64,000 nucleotides of DNA. Origin: Coix lacryma-jobi var. lacryma-jobi. Its lineage: Eukaryota; Streptophyta; Magnoliopsida; Poales; Poaceae. Under the pieces are notes generated by a model. That model worked only from the letters and a program-made list of their open reading frames with translations. It had not been told where the DNA came from and did not search any database. The stretch covers positions 89,687,845 through 89,751,844 of the forward strand of contig CM019831.1 of NCBI GenBank assembly GCA_009763385.1, written 5' to 3'. Positions 60,072 to 64,000 of the stretch are shown piece by piece. The position numbers were made by a program, and so were the translations under genes. How positions within the stretch are numbered: position 1 is the first letter of the stretch; every line of letters begins with the position of its first letter.

Positions 60072-61251
60072 AGTTCCCCCAAGCTTACCCTTTGCTAGTC
60101 CCTTAGCAAAACCAAAACTTATCAATGGATCAGGAGTTGCTACTATATCTTCACTTCCAACAAGTATACCTGCTGTTAAACAAAAATTCTCTGAAACATA
60201 TCATGTTATTCTTCATGGGGCATATTACTCTTACCTTAGGTCTTGAATAATTGAGAGATTGAATGATCAAATCAAGCACTATGTCTCTAGTTCTTTCACT
60301 TCACCTTTATCCCGGAGTTTTAATTGATTTTCAAAAGCATTAATACATGTGTTGTCAAATTAAACAATGGATCCAAAGAGAAAGTCAACCAACCATTGAA
60401 TCAAGAAGTGCATGTGTATGGAAAAATGGAGTCGGATGCTCTTTTGAATATATTCACTCTTTTCTGTTTATCAGAGACATATGGCTATTAGGCTAATTCT
60501 ACTGTCGGGCATGTGGCCATTTTTTTTTCTGACATTTTTTTTCTTTTTTCTTCGAGGTTCCGGACACTTGTCCCTTTTTATTTCCTCGAGATCTATCTTT
60601 TTGAGGTTTCGGACACTTGTCCCTTTTTTATTTCCTCGGATCTCTCTTTTTTTTCTTTTCTCTCTCTTTTTTTTAATAGCCACATGCTTCCAACAAACTT
60701 CTGAGAGGGTAGCAACAGATAATTATGAGCATTTATGCGGAAGATGGATGAAATATGTAAGTGATCTCAATTCAATGGCAAGATAACATCTCACAGGGTC
60801 ACAAAGCTTAATTTAACTCAATGCAATTATTAGTCATGTTTACATTTAGAAATCTCCGGAACTCTAGTGTTGCTTAGAACAAGATAATAGCAGCTCAGAT
60901 CATCACATGTCATATCCCAATTACCTAGACCTTAGATTAAGTATTTTCCATCCATGTATTAATTTTATTTTAAGGCATCATTATCAATGAGGAGAACTTA
61001 TGCTTTGAAGACTAGGTATTTGAAAGAAATTAGATAGAGCAACTATTCATCATTTCCATGCAAAAGATTAGAAAGAGAGCAGGTTCTTCTTTAGCCATCA
61101 ACTTCTTAAAACACACTAGACACAGTATTTTATTTATTTAATCTAACGCACTTTAAGATAAAAGCTAATAGTAGTAGTAGTAATAATAAAGACATACCTG
61201 AATCGCGAAGATAACGGAGGTGCGTCTCCCCCAAGCTGGTTCCCTTAATAG

Positions 61252-61375
61252 CGTTGAGCCTTCATGTGCCCATATATTTTTGTCTCTTCTTTTTTTTAAT
61301 GGTGAGCCTTCATGTGCTCACATATTTTTGTTCTTTTCTTTTTAGTGGTGAGCCTTCATGTGCTCACATATTTTT
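61252..61375. repeat. Triplicated gagccttcatgtg unit
   Basis: Three units of (g)tgagccttcatgtgc(c/t)cacata followed by a T-rich spacer. The first element copy has two such units (27411-27475). It is a variable tandem repeat inside the retrotransposon. Confidence 0.8.
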
Positions 61376-62179
61376 GGTGTTTTGAATTTATTTATAGAAT
61401 GAAAAACTTAAGAGGATAAAGATACTTACGTGGATACATGGGGGTGCCTTCCCCCAAGCTGAATGTTGACGTAGTCGTTCGATCTTGCAATGTAGCAGAC
61501 TGGCAGTGGATATGTCCTTCCTCTATTAGAGCTCTGATTGATGTCGATGTTTGTTGATACAGTGCTCCAACAGTGGATGGAGCATCACTTGTTCGTCAGC
61601 TTTTCTTGACCTTTTAAATCCTGTGAAATTCAAATAGACAACAAAACTTGTGGAACAGATTAAGCATTAGCGGTTGGCCACTTAAGCCTTAGTTGTCTAG
61701 AATTTCAGTAAGATCTCTTTCTCAATATTTTTGTATTTTAATATTTTTATGATGCAAGAGAAAAATACAACATGATGAATGTATGCATATATATTTTTTT
61801 TTAATTTTTATGCCACCACGATGAACATTCCCGTGGGTATTTACACACCATAGAATTATTCACATGGAGCTTCATAGTTTATGATGTAGTGTAACAAATG
61901 CAATATTTTTATTTTCTTTTCTAATGCAATGCAGAAATTAAAATGTTTGTGAATTAAATATGATGATGCAATGATTAAATATGATGATGTAATAAATGAC
62001 TAAGAATTAAATATGAGAAATATGCAGAAAAGTAAATATGAGGATAACTACCGGTTTTTACCTTTTGGCGAAGGTTCAGATATTTAGGTCCGACGAACCG
62101 GACATTCCCTTGGTTCAGACCTCCTTCTTGGTCTGAGTTTTCACTTCCTGTGGTTCACTGTCTTGAGGTTTCTCTCTTT

Positions 62180-62515
62180 TTTTTCTAGGACAGTGTCGAT
62201 AACTTCTTCTTCATGATTGGCCTCTCTATTCTTGATAGTTTGTCTTCTTTGGCTTTGAGAGCGGCGTCTTTCACTTCTGTTCTTCTTGGGTGCTTCATTG
62301 GGTATGTAGTTGATGAAGTTGCATCGTGCCTTTTCTCCAGGAAAGTGAAAATGGATTTCCTCTTGTAGATGATTGCACTTGTAGCGTAGAGGAATGGTCT
62401 TCCTTGGATGAGGTGGACATCATCGTCTTCTCATGTCGAGGATCAAGAAGTCTGTGGGGACTTCATGACCTCTAATTCTGACTACGACGTCTTCCATCAT
62501 TCCTTCTTGTTTATG
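62180..62515 (-). pseudogene. Aspartic protease remnant of the Athila-like element
   Basis: Translated on the minus strand in shifting frames, the block shows DVVVRIRGHEVPTDFLILDM, then IQGRPFLYATSAIIY, then EEIHFHFPGEKARCNF. These match the end of the retropepsin-like domain in Athila/Tat Gypsy elements (LDM...GRPFL...G.I.F.F). The N-terminal part with the catalytic Asp is missing and frameshifts are present, so it is inactive. It is absent from the first element copy, which carries a deletion here. Confidence 0.7.
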
Positions 62516-64000
62516 CCTCTTGATATGGTGTCACTCATGTTATTTGTTCGCCCAGCAATTTGAAGTGAAGCATTAGTTGTGAAAGCTGACAGCATCTTGA
62601 TTAGTGCACATCTTCTTGTAGATCTAGGACCTTCACTCTGTAGAATTTGGGAGTGACAAACTTCTCTATGTTTTGCTCAAGAGTGTGTCCTGCTCATAAA
62701 GACAAGGTAGAGATCAAGTGCATGGGCTCTGTTGGTGGAAAAACACCAACAGAACCAAAAGTTTTGTTTATTCCCCTCTAACCTTAGGCACATTGCATAA
62801 GACAAACTTGTTGTTTATGTGTCCTCTTCAATCTTAACATGAGTGATAGGATCAGAGGATGAGCATGAAAGTAACATCTTAAAATATTTAACAGATCAGA
62901 TTGTTTAACCCAAGGAAGGATAATCTATGCATAATGTATCGATATTTTCATGATTGTGATATATCATCTTCCAAAGGTTAGATGCATAACATTTTAGCTC
63001 ATTAGTTAAGAGAGTAAAGCTAGGAACAAAGAGTAAAGAACTGAACATGTTGAGTTGATTAGGTTGGATCAATTAATGTGCTACTAAAACATGTTTGGTT
63101 CTTATTTATGCACATACCAGAATTAAGGAGAAGCTTTTAAAGTGATGGTCACATACCTTGAGATGTTACCTTTATCATTGAAGAGTGATGTGGCGAACCA
63201 CCTTGTGGAAGCTTTTCTTGTCTGATTGGTTGTTCTCCATGAATAGCTTGTCTTCTCTTGCTTATCTCATAGTGAACCTGAGTGATGGGAGCTTGAGAGG
63301 AGGAAGGTATAGTAGGATCATCTTTAGAGGGATCAACCTTCCTTCTCTGTGTGTCAACCTATCAGTGAAGGTGTGTTGTTCCTCCCACGATGGTCTTTAT
63401 CTTCTAGTGACCCAGCTCAAACTTGTTCACCTACTTCCATGGAGTGAGTTCTTTGATTGTAGATATTGTTTTGTGGCACTCATCTTTTGTCTTGTTCCAT
63501 GGATCTCATTTCTCCATGATCAGTGAGCTGTGTCTCCCTTGCGCAAGTTGTTGAAGTTCATGTGTCTCTTCATCTCTAGTGTGAGTTCATCTCAGGAATT
63601 TCCCAAATTGATATTGAAAGTTTTCCTGCGAGGGTTAGTCCAACAAAATATCCAACATCCACTATAGCATGGTATTGGCTCAAAAATCAACCTAGACACC
63701 ACGTCTAATTTGATCTAGGAAGGCATTTTAACCTAAGCACCATACTTAATTTAAAAGCCTTTAGAGGTAAAATCAGGACACCTTTTAGCTCAAGAATCAA
63801 ACTAGACACCATGTCTTACTTTAATTCATGAAAACAGTTTAAACTAAGCACCATGCCTAATTTAAAAGGTGTATGAGAATACTTCAAAACCAAAGCATAT
63901 ACTATAGCAAATGAAGGTAGCATTTAAGCATTAAAGAGATTTACTCAAATGGTGATGAGAGAGCATGATTAGTGTATAGCACATGAGCATGTCTTAAAGG

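Larger units (their letters stand above)
58819..64000 (-). mobile_element. Second Athila-like element, runs past the window
   Basis: It opens with the same TGTTGGGTATTTTAAACGCA end and has the same internal order as 24892-34117 (ccaagcttaccctttg, atggatcaggagttgct, cacttgtccctttt repeats, gtgagccttcatgtg repeats). It lacks the solo LTR insertion and has an additional block at about 62105-62515. The right LTR and gag would lie beyond 64000. Confidence 0.88.

Overview
This window is nuclear DNA from a grass, most likely a panicoid (sorghum/sugarcane/millet-type) genome. The basis is the AT-rich intergenic DNA, many Stowaway- and Tourist-type MITEs, CACTA elements with TTTGCCGAGTGCC subterminal arrays, and nested Copia and Gypsy LTR retrotransposons. 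No bacterial-type operons, rRNA or tRNA genes or CRISPR arrays are visible. Most long open frames are transposon remnants or shadows.

Only two host genes can be modelled with confidence, both Aux/IAA auxin-response repressors on the + strand. Gene 1 (15464-22455, five exons, 368 codons) is canonical: an LxLxL repression motif, a VGWPPV degron, and a PB1 domain split over domains III and IV. Its splice sites and phases fit exactly. Gene 2 (37619-39257, four exons, about 185 codons) has only the PB1 half plus an acidic tail, with no repression motif and no degron. The two share intron phases in the PB1 part, so they look like a diverged tandem pair. Rice has a comparable cluster of one full-length and shorter Aux/IAA genes on chromosome 11 (recalled, not checked).

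Layout. 1-15 kb: a Copia LTR end, decayed repeats, two MITEs, a 2.1-kb CACTA element (TSD ACC), a second CACTA-like element whose right end was tandemly triplicated together with flanking DNA, and a related foldback-like repeat with tRNA-like boxes. 15.5-22.5 kb: Aux/IAA gene 1, with introns full of MITEs. 23-35 kb: a nest in which a Tekay-like Gypsy element is split by a 9.2-kb non-autonomous Athila-like Gypsy element, which itself carries a 1.6-kb solo LTR. 37.6-39.3 kb: Aux/IAA gene 2. 42.2-45.9 kb: a second nest, in which long inverted repeats bracket a broken MCTP/FTIP-type C2-domain gene fragment; that fragment is split by a hAT-like element, which is split by a CACTA element. 47.9-51.3 kb: a near-complete RTE-type LINE with a 15-bp target duplication and one in-frame stop. 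51.3-53.5 kb: weak signs of minus-strand host exons. 53.5-58.8 kb: a SIRE-type Copia 3' LTR and a long transposon-protein frame broken by three TAG codons. 58.8-64 kb: a second copy of the Athila-like element, running off the window.

I found no new multi-gene system. The most informative observations are the three-level MCTP capture nest, the degron-less Aux/IAA partner, the tandem triplication across a CACTA end, and stop codons that look like the result of cytosine-methylation decay.
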